Below are positions 33,743 to 42,819 of a stretch of DNA of 64,000 bases, one piece after another. This stretch comes from Rhodoferax sp. WC2427. Lineage in GTDB: Bacteria; Pseudomonadota; Gammaproteobacteria; Burkholderiales; Burkholderiaceae_C. The translations under genes were made by a program, and so were the position numbers. The notes under the pieces were generated by a model. That model was not told where the DNA came from and did no database searches. It saw only the letters and a list, made by a program, of their open reading frames with translations. Position 1 is the first letter of the stretch. Every line of letters starts with the position of its first letter. The stretch spans positions 2,170,001 through 2,234,000 of the forward strand of contig NZ_CP162006.1 in the NCBI RefSeq assembly GCF_040822085.1, in the 5' to 3' direction.

Positions 33743-35464
33743 ATGCGCATTCCCACCTTTCGCCCCGCGTTGATTGCCACCGCCGCCGCCCTGTGCTGCG
33801 CCGCCCAGGCGGCTTCCGTCGCCCCCGTTGCCGCCGAAAACGGCATGGTCGTCACCGCCCAGCACCTGGCCACCCAGGTGGGTGTGGATGTGCTCAAGCG
33901 CGGCGGCAACGCCATCGATGCCGCCGTGGCCGTGGGCTATGCGCTGGCCGTGGTCTACCCCGCCGCGGGCAACCTGGGCGGTGGCGGCTTCATGACGGTG
34001 CAACTGGCCGATGGCCGCAAGACCTTCTTCGATTTCCGTGAAAAAGCCCCCCTGGCGGCCACCGCCAACATGTACCTGGATGCCGACGGCAACGTGGTCA
34101 AGGGCGCCAGCACCAACGGCTACCTGGCCGTGGGCATTCCCGGCTCGGTGGCCGGTTTTGAAGAAGCCCGCACCAAATACGGCACCATGCCCCGCGCCAA
34201 GCTGCTGGCCCCGGCCATCGGGCTGGCCGAGCGCGGCTTTGTGCTGCAGGAGGGCGATGTAGACATGCTGAAAACCGCGACTGCCGATTTCAAGAAAGAC
34301 GCGCCATCCGCCGCCATCTTCCTCAACAAAGGCGAGCCCTTCCAGATCGGCCAGAAGCTGGTGCAAAAAGACCTGGCCAAGACCCTGAAGCTGGTCAGCC
34401 AGAAGGGGCCGGACGGCTTCTACAAAGGCACGGTCGGCGCCCACATCGTGGCCGCCAGCCAGGCCGGCAAGGGCATCATTTCCCAGGAAGACCTGAACCA
34501 GTACAAGGTGCGCGAGCTGGCCCCGGTGGAGTGTGACTACCGTGGCTACCACATCGTGTCGGCCCCGCCTCCCAGCTCGGGCGGCGTGGTGATCTGCGAA
34601 ATCCTGAACATCGTCGAAGGCTATCCGCTCAAGGAGCTGGGTTTCCGCTCGGCCCAGGCCGTGCACTACCAGATCGAGGCCATGCGCCACGCCTACCTGG
34701 ACCGCAACAGCTACCTGGGCGACCCCGACTTCGTGAAGAACCCGCTGGAGCGCCTGCTCGACAAAGGCTATGCCGCCAAGATCCGCGCCGCCATCGATCC
34801 CGCCAAGGCCGGTGTCTCCAAGGACCTGAAGCCCGGCGTGGCCCCGCATGAAGGCAGCAACACCACCCACTACTCCATCGTCGACAAGCTCGGCAACGCC
34901 GTCTCCGTCACCTACACGCTGAACGACTGGTTCGGCGCCAAGGTCACCGCCGCCAAGACCGGCGTGCTGCTAAACAACGAGATGGACGACTTCACCTCCA
35001 AGGTGGGCGTGCCCAACCTGTACGGCCTGGTGCAGGGCGAGGCCAACAAGATCGAACCCGGCAAGCGCCCCCTGAGCTCCATGAGCCCCACCATCGTCAG
35101 CAAAGACGGCAAGCCCGTCATGGTGGTGGGCACGCCCGGCGGCAGCCGCATCATCACTGCCGTCACGCACACCATCCTGAACGTCATCGACTACGGCATG
35201 AACGTGCAAGAGGCCGTGGACGCACCGCGCTTTCACCAGCAGTGGCTGCCCGACCTGACCAACGTGGACACCTTCGGCATCAGCCCCGACACCCGCAAAA
35301 TCCTCGAAGGCATGGGCCACAACCTGGCCGAACCCCAGCCCGCCAACCACCTGGCCGCGATCCTGGTGGGTGCCCCATCGCTGGAAGGCAAGCCCCGTGG
35401 CAACTTCCGTTTCTACGGCGCCAACGACCCGCGCCGCAATACCGGGCTGGCTGCCGGGTACTGA
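33743..35464 (+). CDS. ggt: Gamma-glutamyltransferase
   Basis: 573 residues from the ATG at 33743 (GGAG 11 nt upstream). Signal peptide 1-23 (ends AQA). The two-subunit proenzyme is visible: the large part contains NAIDAAVAVGYALAVVYPAA and GGGGFMTV; autoprocessing would occur before Thr374 in EGSNTTHYSIVD, giving the small catalytic subunit, which contains LNNEMDDF, KRPLSSMSPTIV and GTPGGSRIITAV. It hydrolyses periplasmic glutathione and other gamma-glutamyl compounds. Monocistronic. Confidence 0.95.
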   Translation: MRIPTFRPALIATAAALCCAAQAASVAPVAAENGMVVTAQHLATQVGVDVLKRGGNAIDAAVAVGYALAVVYPAAGNLGGGGFMTVQLADGRKTFFDFREKAPLAATANMYLDADGNVVKGASTNGYLAVGIPGSVAGFEEARTKYGTMPRAKLLAPAIGLAERGFVLQEGDVDMLKTATADFKKDAPSAAIFLNKGEPFQIGQKLVQKDLAKTLKLVSQKGPDGFYKGTVGAHIVAASQAGKGIISQEDLNQYKVRELAPVECDYRGYHIVSAPPPSSGGVVICEILNIVEGYPLKELGFRSAQAVHYQIEAMRHAYLDRNSYLGDPDFVKNPLERLLDKGYAAKIRAAIDPAKAGVSKDLKPGVAPHEGSNTTHYSIVDKLGNAVSVTYTLNDWFGAKVTAAKTGVLLNNEMDDFTSKVGVPNLYGLVQGEANKIEPGKRPLSSMSPTIVSKDGKPVMVVGTPGGSRIITAVTHTILNVIDYGMNVQEAVDAPRFHQQWLPDLTNVDTFGISPDTRKILEGMGHNLAEPQPANHLAAILVGAPSLEGKPRGNFRFYGANDPRRNTGLAAGY

Positions 35465-35770
35465 GTTGGTTGGGCGCAGGAAGCTACGTTTTCTGTAGCT
35501 ACCTGCGCTTGTCTGGTGAGCGTCAGAGCTATTTTCCATGGGTAGAAATGGGCGCTTTTGGTTGGTGCAGACCACCTGCTTGACCCTGCTGCACTGGCCG
35601 TCTTCGCGCGCCTGCCTGCCGCAGCTTTTGAAGCCAGCGCGGTGGTCTGATACAGGTCGATGGTCAGTCGACTTTTGTCTCCGGGCAGCACAAATAGCTG
35701 TCGGGAAATAGTGGCTCGCAGCGGTGGCGGGATTACTCCCCATTGACGCAGTCCGCGCCCGGTTTGCACA
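35465..35770. other. Intergenic region between ggt and the MoaD-like gene
   Basis: 306 bp. The first 75 bp hold repeat copy 9 (35478-35540). The remainder has no ribosome binding site or protein-like frame that I trust; short open frames on the minus strand have repeat-derived composition. Confidence 0.5.
35478..35540 (+). repeat. Interspersed repeat copy 9
   Basis: GCTACGTTTTCTGTAGC hairpin, then CTGCGCTTGTCTGGTGAGCG and CAGAGCTATTTTCCAT. It is placed like a 3' hairpin of ggt. Confidence 0.65.
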
Positions 35771-36049
35771 ATGGCGCCCATGGTTACCGTCGAATTTGCC
35801 CCCGCCTTGCGCCGCCACATCGACGTGCCCATCCAGCAGGTGCCCGCCGGGCCGCTGAGGCAGGTGCTGGACGCGGCTTTGGTGGCCGCGCCCGGCCTGG
35901 AGCATTACGTGTTTGACGACCAGCACGCGGTGCGCAAACATGTGGCGGTATTCGTCAACCAGACCCTGGTGCACGACCGCGTGCGGCTGGACCGGGCGGT
36001 GCTGGCGGGCGACAAGGTGCTGGTGGTCCAGGCCCTGTCCGGCGGTTAA
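35771..36049 (+). CDS. MoaD/ThiS-like ubiquitin-fold protein
   Basis: 92 residues with a beta-grasp pattern (VTVEFAPALRRHIDVPIQQV, then VAVFVNQTLVHDR, then VLVVQALSGG) and the C-terminal Gly-Gly needed for sulfur transfer in MoaD/ThiS proteins. Start at 35771 or at Met4 (35780). No moaE, thiG or activating enzyme gene is nearby, so it probably serves another sulfur-carrier reaction. It precedes the BNR-repeat gene by 20 bp. The MoaD-BNR pair recurs in related genomes as I remember, with unknown purpose. Confidence 0.75.
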   Translation: MAPMVTVEFAPALRRHIDVPIQQVPAGPLRQVLDAALVAAPGLEHYVFDDQHAVRKHVAVFVNQTLVHDRVRLDRAVLAGDKVLVVQALSGG

Positions 36050-36069
36050 ATCCCCACGGAGAATTCTCT

Positions 36070-37164
36070 ATGCACACACTCCTCGTCGGCACCCGCAAGG
36101 GCCTGTTTACCGTGCAAGGGGAGGGGAGTGCCTGGCACATCACCGCCCACCATTTCGCGGGCGAGCCCGTCACCCAGGTGCTGGCCGACCCGCGCGACGG
36201 CAGTTGGCTGGCGGCACTGCGCATGGGGCATTTCGGTGTCAAGTTGCGCAAGAGCACCGACCAGGGCGCAAGTTGGACCGAAATCGCCGCACCCGCCTTT
36301 CCGCCCAAGCCCACCACCGGGCCCGACGCCGACGACCCCACGCCCTGGAGCGTGGACATGGTCTGGTGCCTCACCGCCGGGGCTGCCAGCCAGCCCGGCA
36401 CGCTGTGGGCGGGCTGCCTGCCGGCAGGGCTTTTCCGCTCAGACGACGGCGGCCAGAGCTGGGCGCTGAACACCGCCCTGTGGAACCAGCCGCCGCGCAA
36501 GAGCTGGGGCGGTGGCGGCTACGACCAGGCGGGCATCCACTCCATCCTGGTCGACCCGCGCGACGCCCGGCACATCACGCTGGCGGCCTCCAGCGGCGGC
36601 GTGTGGCAAAGCCGGGACGCGGGCGAAAGCTGGAGCCTGACCACCCGCGGCATGTTGGCCCGCTACATGCCCGAGGGCCTGCAGGAAGACGGCAATGTGC
36701 AAGACCCGCACTGCCTGGTGCAGTGCGTCGCCCAGCCCGACGTGCTGTGGGTGCAGCACCACGGCGGCATGTACCGCAGCACCGACGGCGGCCAGCAGTG
36801 GCACAGCATCCAGGCCCCCGCACCCAGCGACTTTGGCTTCCCCGTGGCCTGCGACCCGCACAACCCGCTGCGCGCCTGGTTCGTGCCTGCGCACAGCGAC
36901 GGCTGCCGCATCCCGGTGGACGGCCGCATGCTGGTCAACCGCACCGACGACGGCGGCCAGAGCTTCCACAGCTTCGGCCAGGGCCTGCCCGGCGCCCATG
37001 CCTACCACCTGGTCTACCGCCACGGCCTGGACACCACTGCTGACGGCCAGACCCTGGCCATGGCCTCCACCACCGGCGGGCTGTGGGTCAGCAGCGACGC
37101 GGGGGAAGGCTGGCAGTGTGTATCCAACGACCTGCCGCCGGTGGCCGTGGTGCGCTTTGCATAA
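36070..37164 (+). CDS. BNR/Asp-box repeat beta-propeller (sialidase-like fold)
   Basis: 364 residues, no signal peptide. Six Asp-box motifs are visible: STDQGASW, SDDGGQSW, SRDAGESW, STDGGQQW, TDDGGQSF and SSDAGEGW, spaced as in a beta-propeller. Annotators often call such proteins exo-alpha-sialidase or glycosyl hydrolase, but the sialidase Arg triad is not evident and the protein is cytoplasmic, so a sugar-cleaving role is doubtful. It is co-transcribed with the MoaD-like gene, 20 bp apart. Function unknown. Confidence 0.75.
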   Translation: MHTLLVGTRKGLFTVQGEGSAWHITAHHFAGEPVTQVLADPRDGSWLAALRMGHFGVKLRKSTDQGASWTEIAAPAFPPKPTTGPDADDPTPWSVDMVWCLTAGAASQPGTLWAGCLPAGLFRSDDGGQSWALNTALWNQPPRKSWGGGGYDQAGIHSILVDPRDARHITLAASSGGVWQSRDAGESWSLTTRGMLARYMPEGLQEDGNVQDPHCLVQCVAQPDVLWVQHHGGMYRSTDGGQQWHSIQAPAPSDFGFPVACDPHNPLRAWFVPAHSDGCRIPVDGRMLVNRTDDGGQSFHSFGQGLPGAHAYHLVYRHGLDTTADGQTLAMASTTGGLWVSSDAGEGWQCVSNDLPPVAVVRFA

Positions 37165-37234
37165 GAGCCAACCGGCCTTCATCCGGCGTTAAGAATGCAG
37201 CGCCACAATCGGGCTTATTTTTGAGGGAAACCCG

Positions 37235-37804
37235 ATGAACCAGGCCACCAAACCCCGCTACGACGTGCTCAGCCGCGCCTTCCACTGGCTGACTGCCATT
37301 GCTGTGACCGTCGCCTTCATCCTCGGCCCCGGCGGCTTTGGCCGCCTGATGCGCCAGGGCGTGGACCCCGCCACCCACAGCGACATCGTCTGGCACGAAT
37401 CCTTGGGAATCCTGGTATTTACCCTGACCGTGCTGCGCCTGCTCTGGGTGGCATTTCGCCCCGCAGCACCCCAATTTGCCATGTCGGGCTGGATGCACAT
37501 CGCCTCCAAGCTGGCGCACGGAGCCCTATGGGCGCTGCTTTTGGCCCTGCCGATGACCGCGCTGCTGGCCCTGGCCAGCGAAGGCCATCCGCTCACCCTG
37601 CTGGGTGGCGTGCGCTTCGACCAAATGCCCCTGGTCGCCAACTCCCCCCTCGCGCCGCTGGCCGATTGGGGCGACGTGCACGGCCTTCTGGGCGACGCCA
37701 TCATGTGGATCGCCGGGCTGCACGCCGTCGCCGCCATCTTCCACCACGTGGTGCTCAAAGACCGGGTGCTGGCGGCCATGCTGCCGCAGGTGGAGCGGGG
37801 TTGA
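37235..37804 (+). CDS. Cytochrome b561-type membrane protein
   Basis: 189 residues with four membrane helices. The histidines expected to hold two haems are in SRAFHWLTAIAVTVAF (His17), DIVWHESLGILVF (His53), DVHGLLGD and HAVAAIFHHVVLKDR. It is a bacterial di-haem cytochrome b561 that passes electrons across or within the inner membrane, the donor usually quinol or superoxide. The start at 37235 has a weak GAGGG 8 nt upstream. Monocistronic; repeat copy 10 follows. Confidence 0.88.
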   Translation: MNQATKPRYDVLSRAFHWLTAIAVTVAFILGPGGFGRLMRQGVDPATHSDIVWHESLGILVFTLTVLRLLWVAFRPAAPQFAMSGWMHIASKLAHGALWALLLALPMTALLALASEGHPLTLLGGVRFDQMPLVANSPLAPLADWGDVHGLLGDAIMWIAGLHAVAAIFHHVVLKDRVLAAMLPQVERG

Positions 37805-37822
37805 TGTCTCTGGTGCTGTTTT

Positions 37823-37920
37823 GCTATAGATTTAGACCGATTTTTCAGTGTTGAAATTGGCAGCTGGTGCTTATTCCATCAGCGTAAGCAGCTATCAAAA
37901 ATTGGCCGTTTTTATAATAA
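37823..37920 (+). repeat. Interspersed repeat copy 10
   Basis: Near-consensus copy: GCTATAGATTTAGACCGATT, GAAATTGGCAGCTGGTGCTT, ATTCCATCAGCGTAAGCAG, then CTATCAAAAATTGG. It may include two nested partial copies. It lies between convergent genes. Confidence 0.75.
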
Positions 37921-37948
37921 ATAGGCCCACTCCAATCCGCTGACCGGA

Positions 37949-38428
37949 TCACCCCGCCTCCTTCGCCCCCCGGCTCCAGGCCCCGTTTTGCTCCACGATG
38001 CTTTTCACCATGGCCATGAAGACGGGGCGGTCGGCGGGGGGGAGGGGGGCGAGCATGCGTTCCTGGGCGGCCAGCATGGCGGGCATGGCGGTGTTGAGCA
38101 AGTCCAGGCCCGCGGGGGTGACGCTGAGTAGGCGCACGCGCTTGTCGTCGGGCGAGACTTTGCGCTCGATGAGCGCGCGGCCTTCCAGGCGGTCTACCAC
38201 CGCGCCGATGGTGGAGGTGTCCAGGCCCACCTTGCCCGCCAGCGTGCGCTGGTCCAGCCCAGCTTGTTGGGCTGCGGCAAACAGCATGGCGAACTGTACG
38301 GGGGTGATGTTCAGTGCGCTGGTTTCGTCCATGAAGATGCCCACCGCAATTTGCTGCAACCGCCGGATGGTGTGTCCGGGCATGTCGTCCAGCGTGGGCA
38401 GGGCAGGGGCGGGCGGGGGCGTTTTCAT
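37949..38428 (-). CDS. MarR family regulator, MobR-like
   Basis: 159 residues, MarR winged helix with FAAAQQAGLDQRTLAGKVGL, TSTIGAVVDRLEGRALIERK and PDDKRVRLLSVTPAG. Divergent from the MFS-monooxygenase operon. In Comamonas testosteroni MobR, a MarR protein, represses mobA and is released by 3-hydroxybenzoate; the same gene set and orientation here make MobR the best guess. A 12-bp palindrome lies in the shared promoter region (38491-38502). Confidence 0.82.
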   Translation of the reverse strand: MKTPPPAPALPTLDDMPGHTIRRLQQIAVGIFMDETSALNITPVQFAMLFAAAQQAGLDQRTLAGKVGLDTSTIGAVVDRLEGRALIERKVSPDDKRVRLLSVTPAGLDLLNTAMPAMLAAQERMLAPLPPADRPVFMAMVKSIVEQNGAWSRGAKEAG

Positions 38429-38490
38429 GCGGAATGTCGTTTTAGGGTTTGTACTAGGCTTTCTTCCAAATTTTAACCCTACACTTATAT

Positions 38491-38502
38491 TCAGTGCACT
38501 GA
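38491..38502. promoter_or_regulatory. Candidate MarR operator
   Basis: TCAGTGCACTGA, a perfect 12-bp palindrome flanked by ATAT on one side and TGATAT on the other, 39 bp before the MFS start and 63 bp before the MarR start. The position fits control of both divergent genes. Confidence 0.5.
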
Positions 38503-38540
38503 TGATATGTGTACGTATTTAAATCTGGAGATACACATTC

Positions 38541-39899
38541 ATGAACACTTCTTCTGCGGCCTTGCCCCCAGGCGCTGCGCCTATGCACACCACGTCCGAC
38601 GCCCGGCACCTTCGCACGGTGACCTGGATCGTGGTGCTGGCCACGGTGGGCCTGGTCTTTGACGGCTACGACCTGGTGGTTTATGGCACGGTGGTGTCCA
38701 CCTTTCTGCGCGATGCGTCGCATATTGGCGTGGTCACCCCCAGCGTCGCCGGTGCACTGGGCAGCTATGCACTGGTGGGCGTGCTGGTTGGGGCGCTCTT
38801 GGCGGGCAGCGTGGGTGATACGGTGGGCCGCCGCAAGGTGATGCTGTGTGCCTACGCCTGGTTTTCCATCGGCATGGGCCTCACCGCCATGACCACCAGC
38901 GCCACGGTGTTTGGCTTGCTGCGCTTTGCCACCGGCCTGGGCGTGGGGGCCCTGGTGGCCACCACCGGCGCGCTGATTGCCGAGTACGCGCCCAAGGGCA
39001 AAAAGAACCTGTTCATCGCCATCGTCTACTCGGGTGTGCCACTGGGCAGCCTGCTGGCTGCGGGCTTGGCGATGGTGCTGTTGCCCCTGATCGGCTGGCG
39101 CGGCATGTTCTGGCTGGGCGCGTTGCCGCTGGTCACTCTGCTGCCGTTGGCGTACTTCAAGATGCCGGAGTCGGTGGCGTGGCTGGTTTCGCGCGGCAGG
39201 CTGGAGGAAGCCCGCGCGATTTCGGTCCGCACCGGGGTGGATCTGCCTGCCGACGAACCCGTGGCGGTATTGCTGGACCGCCCTGCGGCGCAGGAAAAAG
39301 CCGGATTCGCTGGCCTGTTTGGCTCCCGCTACCTCTTTCCCACGCTGATCCTGGGCTTGATGAGCGCCACCGGTCTGCTGCTGGTGTATTCGCTCAACAC
39401 CTGGCTACCCGAGCTGATGTTGCGCGCCGGGTTCAATGCCAAGGGCTCGCTGTCGTTTCTGCTGGTGTTGAACGGCGGTGCCGTCATCGGCGCGCTGCTG
39501 GGCTCCAAAGTGGCCGACCGGTTTGGCCCGAAGCTGGTGGTGGCTGCCTGCTTTGCCATCGGCGCTGCCGCCATCGCGCTGCTCACCCTCGATCTACCGC
39601 TGGCGGTGCGGCTGGCCGCCATCGCCGTGGTCGGCATGGGCACCAGCGGCACGCAAACCCTGATCTACGGCTTCGTTGCCAACTACTACCGCACCCATGT
39701 GCGCGGCGCAGGCGTGGCCTGGTGCGCGGGCTTTGGCCGACTGGGCGGGGTGGGTGGGCCGCTGCTGGGCGGCTTCCTCATCGCTGGCGGCTTTGAACTC
39801 AACGCCATCTTCTACGTGCTGGCAGCCTTGGCCATCGTCGGCACGGTCTTGACGCTGGTGGTGCCCAAGGCACACACACCGTCCACGCCCACCCTCTGA
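38541..39899 (+). CDS. MFS aromatic acid:H+ symporter (AAHS type)
   Basis: 452 residues, 12 membrane helices. The DGYDLVVYGTVV motif in helix 1 (about 39-50) and GDTVGRRKVML in the loop between helices 2 and 3 are typical of the aromatic acid:H+ symporters such as PcaK, BenK and MhbT. Start at 38541 with CTGGAG 10 nt upstream. The monooxygenase gene follows after 30 bp, so this is probably the 3-hydroxybenzoate importer of the locus. Confidence 0.88.
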   Translation: MNTSSAALPPGAAPMHTTSDARHLRTVTWIVVLATVGLVFDGYDLVVYGTVVSTFLRDASHIGVVTPSVAGALGSYALVGVLVGALLAGSVGDTVGRRKVMLCAYAWFSIGMGLTAMTTSATVFGLLRFATGLGVGALVATTGALIAEYAPKGKKNLFIAIVYSGVPLGSLLAAGLAMVLLPLIGWRGMFWLGALPLVTLLPLAYFKMPESVAWLVSRGRLEEARAISVRTGVDLPADEPVAVLLDRPAAQEKAGFAGLFGSRYLFPTLILGLMSATGLLLVYSLNTWLPELMLRAGFNAKGSLSFLLVLNGGAVIGALLGSKVADRFGPKLVVAACFAIGAAAIALLTLDLPLAVRLAAIAVVGMGTSGTQTLIYGFVANYYRTHVRGAGVAWCAGFGRLGGVGGPLLGGFLIAGGFELNAIFYVLAALAIVGTVLTLVVPKAHTPSTPTL

Positions 39900-39929
39900 C
39901 ACACCCACCCCCAGAAAGAGAGACTCACC

Positions 39930-41870
39930 ATGCAATTCCATCTGAACGGTTTCCAGCCCGGCAACCCCGAAATCTTGAACGCATCGGCCCAGGCCATGCC
40001 CCACACCGACGCACTGCCCGCCGAGGTCGATGTGCTCATCGTTGGCTGCGGCCCCGCGGGCCTGACGCTGGCCGCCCAACTGGCCACGTTTCCCCACATC
40101 CGCACCTGCATCGTGGACCAAAAAGAAGGGCCGTTGCAGCTGGGCCAGGCCGACGGCATTGCCTGCCGCACCATGGAGATGTTCCAGGCCTTCCAATTCG
40201 CCGACCGGGTGCTCAAAGAGGCGTGCTGGATCAATGAAGTCACCTTCTGGAAGCCCGACGGCCAGCCCCAGGGCGGCATCGTGCGCCATGGCCGGGTGCA
40301 AGACACCGAAGACGGCCTGTCCGAGTTTCCGCACGTGGTGCTGAACCAGGCGCGGGTGCACGACTTCTACCTGGAGCACATGCGCAATGCCCCCACCCGG
40401 CTGGAGCCGCACTACGCCCGCAACTTTGTCGACCTGCAAGTAGACCGCAGCGCAGGCGACTACCCCGTCACCGTGCAACTGGAGCGCAGCGATGCCGCCC
40501 ACCGCGGCCATATTGAAACCATCAAAGCCCGCTACGTGGTCGGCTGCGACGGTGCGCGCAGCGGCGTGCGCCGCGCCATCGGCCGCAAGCTGGTGGGTGA
40601 CTCGGCCAACCACGCCTGGGGCGTGATGGACGTGTTGGCCGTGACCGACTTCCCCGACATCCGCACCAAGGTGGCCGTGCAGTCCGCCCAAGGCAACCTG
40701 CTGCTCATCCCCCGCGAGGGCGGCTACCTGGTGCGCCTGTATGTCGAGATGGACAAGCTGGGCGAAGACGAGCGCGTGGCCGCCCGCGGCATCACCATCG
40801 ACCATCTGATCGCCGCCGCGCAGCGCATCCTGCACCCGTATGCGCTGGAGGTGAAAGAGGTGCCCTGGTGGTCGGTGTACGAAATCGGCCAGCGCATTTG
40901 CGACCAATACGACGATGTTGCTGCAGAGCAGGGTGGCGCAGAGCAGCCCCACGTCTTCATCGCCGGAGACGCCTGCCACACCCACAGCCCCAAGGCCGGG
41001 CAGGGCATGAACTTCTCCATGCAAGACACCTTCAACCTGGGCTGGAAGCTGGCGGCCGTGCTGTCTGGCCAGTGCGGCCCCGAGCTGCTGCGCACCTACT
41101 CGCAAGAGCGCCAGGTGGTGGCCCAGGAACTGATCGACTTCGACCGCGAGTGGGCCCAGATGTTCAGCGACCGCCCGCAGCAAGACGCCACCGGCACCAC
41201 CCAGGGCGTGGACCCGAAACAGTTCCAAAAGTACTTCGAGCAGCATGGCCGCTTCACCGCGGGCATGGGCACGCACTACCGCCCGTCCAGCATTTGCGGC
41301 CAGGCTACCCACCAGCAGCTGGCCACCGGCTTCGTGGTCGGCACCCGCTTCCATTCCGCCCCCGTGCTGCGCGCCTTCGACGCTAAGCCCCTGCAGCTCG
41401 GCCACATGGCCCAGGCCGACGGCCGCTGGCGGCTCTACGCCTTCGCCGGTGCCAACGACAGCGCGGCCGACGCAGACACCGGCCTGGGCGCACTGTGCCG
41501 CTTCCTGGACACCGCCCCGGATTCACCCGTACGCAGATTCACCCCCGCAGGCCAGGACCTGGACGCCGTGTTTGATGTGCGCGCCATCTTCCCGCAAGAC
41601 CACCGCACCCTGGATCTTGAAGCGCTGCCCCCCATCCTGCTGCCGCGCAAGGGGCGCTACCAGCTGAAGGATTACGAGAAGGTTTTCTGCGCTGACCTGA
41701 AAGGCGGGCAAGACATCTTCGCCCTGCGCGGCATCGACCGGGCCCAAGGTGCCCTGGTGGTCGTCCGCCCCGACCAGTACGTGGCCCACGTGCTGCCGTT
41801 GGGGGGGCACCGGGAGCTGGCGGCGTTTTTTGCGGGGTTTATGCGGGTGGGGGCGGGGGCCTTGGCGTAA
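39930..41870 (+). CDS. mobA: 3-hydroxybenzoate 4-monooxygenase (FAD-dependent)
   Basis: 646 residues, close in size to MobA of Comamonas testosteroni. FAD motif VLIVGCGPAGLTLAAQLA near residues 35-52, DG motif YVVGCDGARSGVRRAIG near 200-216, GD motif IAGDACHTHSPKAGQGMN near 350-367, and a C-terminal thioredoxin-like phenol-hydroxylase domain from about 470. It hydroxylates 3-hydroxybenzoate to protocatechuate with NADPH and O2. AGAAAGAGAGA precedes the ATG. Last gene of the MFS-mobA operon. A related phenol 2-monooxygenase is the alternative, but locus structure favours MobA. Confidence 0.85.
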   Translation: MQFHLNGFQPGNPEILNASAQAMPHTDALPAEVDVLIVGCGPAGLTLAAQLATFPHIRTCIVDQKEGPLQLGQADGIACRTMEMFQAFQFADRVLKEACWINEVTFWKPDGQPQGGIVRHGRVQDTEDGLSEFPHVVLNQARVHDFYLEHMRNAPTRLEPHYARNFVDLQVDRSAGDYPVTVQLERSDAAHRGHIETIKARYVVGCDGARSGVRRAIGRKLVGDSANHAWGVMDVLAVTDFPDIRTKVAVQSAQGNLLLIPREGGYLVRLYVEMDKLGEDERVAARGITIDHLIAAAQRILHPYALEVKEVPWWSVYEIGQRICDQYDDVAAEQGGAEQPHVFIAGDACHTHSPKAGQGMNFSMQDTFNLGWKLAAVLSGQCGPELLRTYSQERQVVAQELIDFDREWAQMFSDRPQQDATGTTQGVDPKQFQKYFEQHGRFTAGMGTHYRPSSICGQATHQQLATGFVVGTRFHSAPVLRAFDAKPLQLGHMAQADGRWRLYAFAGANDSAADADTGLGALCRFLDTAPDSPVRRFTPAGQDLDAVFDVRAIFPQDHRTLDLEALPPILLPRKGRYQLKDYEKVFCADLKGGQDIFALRGIDRAQGALVVVRPDQYVAHVLPLGGHRELAAFFAGFMRVGAGALA

Positions 41871-42000
41871 AGACTGCGCAGGCTGTCTGGCACGGTGCGC
41901 GGCTGAAATATGGGTCCAGTGTGCCAATCCCCCATGCGCCTCGACCACTCGCGCCCACAATTCGTGCGTATTCCGCTCCCGACAGGACTTGCGCGGCGGA

Positions 42001-42789
42001 TCAACGGCCCTTGAATTCGAGCACCGGGCGCGGCGTGCCGGCCGTCAGGGCCGTGATGGCCGAAGCAAGCCCGGCCTTCACGTCTTCGGTCACGAACAAG
42101 GGCATGGCAATGTTGAACATCACATCGTCGGCCGCCTGGACACCGCCATTGGCCCAGGTGCGCAGCAAGGCCTTGTGCGCGGCGTGGGCGCGGGTCGGGC
42201 CGTGCACGAACTTCGCGGCGAAGGCATGCGCCTCTACAAACAGCTCGGCATCGGCGACGACGCGGTTGATCACGCCGAAGCGCTCCATCGTCGCGGCGGA
42301 GACGCGCTCGGAAGTCAGTGCCCATTCCATGGCACGTGCGCGTCCGGCGCGTTCGGCGACGCGGTAAATGCCGCCCAGCAGGGTCACGAGGGCAAGCGAC
42401 TGTTCCGGATGGCAGAACGTTGCGCTTTCAGCGGCAAAGATGACATCGGCGCGCAACGCCAGTTCGAAACCACCACCGGCGCACAAGCCGTGCACCACCG
42501 CGATGACAGGCAAGGGCAGGCGTTCGAAGCGATTGAAGACGTCCATGTAGCCTTCGAAGCGTGCGCGCAACTGGCGGGGGGTGTCGTCGGGCCAGGGCAA
42601 GATATCGCCGCCAAAGCTGAAGTTCTCGCCTTCGGCGCGCACCAGCACGACGCGCGCGTCACTGCGTTCGATCGCGTTGATCGCCGTGGCCAGCTCGTCA
42701 ACCATCTGGTCGTCGATGCGGTTTTGCGGCGAGCGATCGAGAATGATTGTGGCAATGCCATGCTCGATGGTATGGGTGAGATGAGGCAT
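42001..42789 (-). CDS. Enoyl-CoA hydratase/isomerase family protein
   Basis: 262 residues, crotonase fold: IATIILDRSPQNRIDDQMVD, the oxyanion-hole strand ENFSFGGDILPW (about 70-81) and HGLCAGGGFELALRADVIFA (about 118-137). The two catalytic Glu of true hydratases are not obvious in the usual places (GGI in LVTLLGGIYRV), so it may be an isomerase, hydrolase or lyase of this superfamily. AGGA 7 nt before the ATG. It follows the hydrolase gene by 30 bp; the two probably act in the same short catabolic route. Confidence 0.85.
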   Translation of the reverse strand: MPHLTHTIEHGIATIILDRSPQNRIDDQMVDELATAINAIERSDARVVLVRAEGENFSFGGDILPWPDDTPRQLRARFEGYMDVFNRFERLPLPVIAVVHGLCAGGGFELALRADVIFAAESATFCHPEQSLALVTLLGGIYRVAERAGRARAMEWALTSERVSAATMERFGVINRVVADAELFVEAHAFAAKFVHGPTRAHAAHKALLRTWANGGVQAADDVMFNIAMPLFVTEDVKAGLASAITALTAGTPRPVLEFKGR

Positions 42790-42819
42790 GTCGGGTTCCT
42801 GTGTTGACCCAAGTTGAGG

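Noticed and set aside
35413..35832. Minus-strand frame of about 139 codons between ggt and the MoaD-like gene
   Set aside because: It overlaps repeat copy 9 and the 3' end of ggt and has no ribosome binding site.
36070..37164. Naming the BNR protein a sialidase
   Set aside because: Asp-boxes alone define a fold, not the activity; there is no signal peptide and the catalytic Arg triad is not evident.
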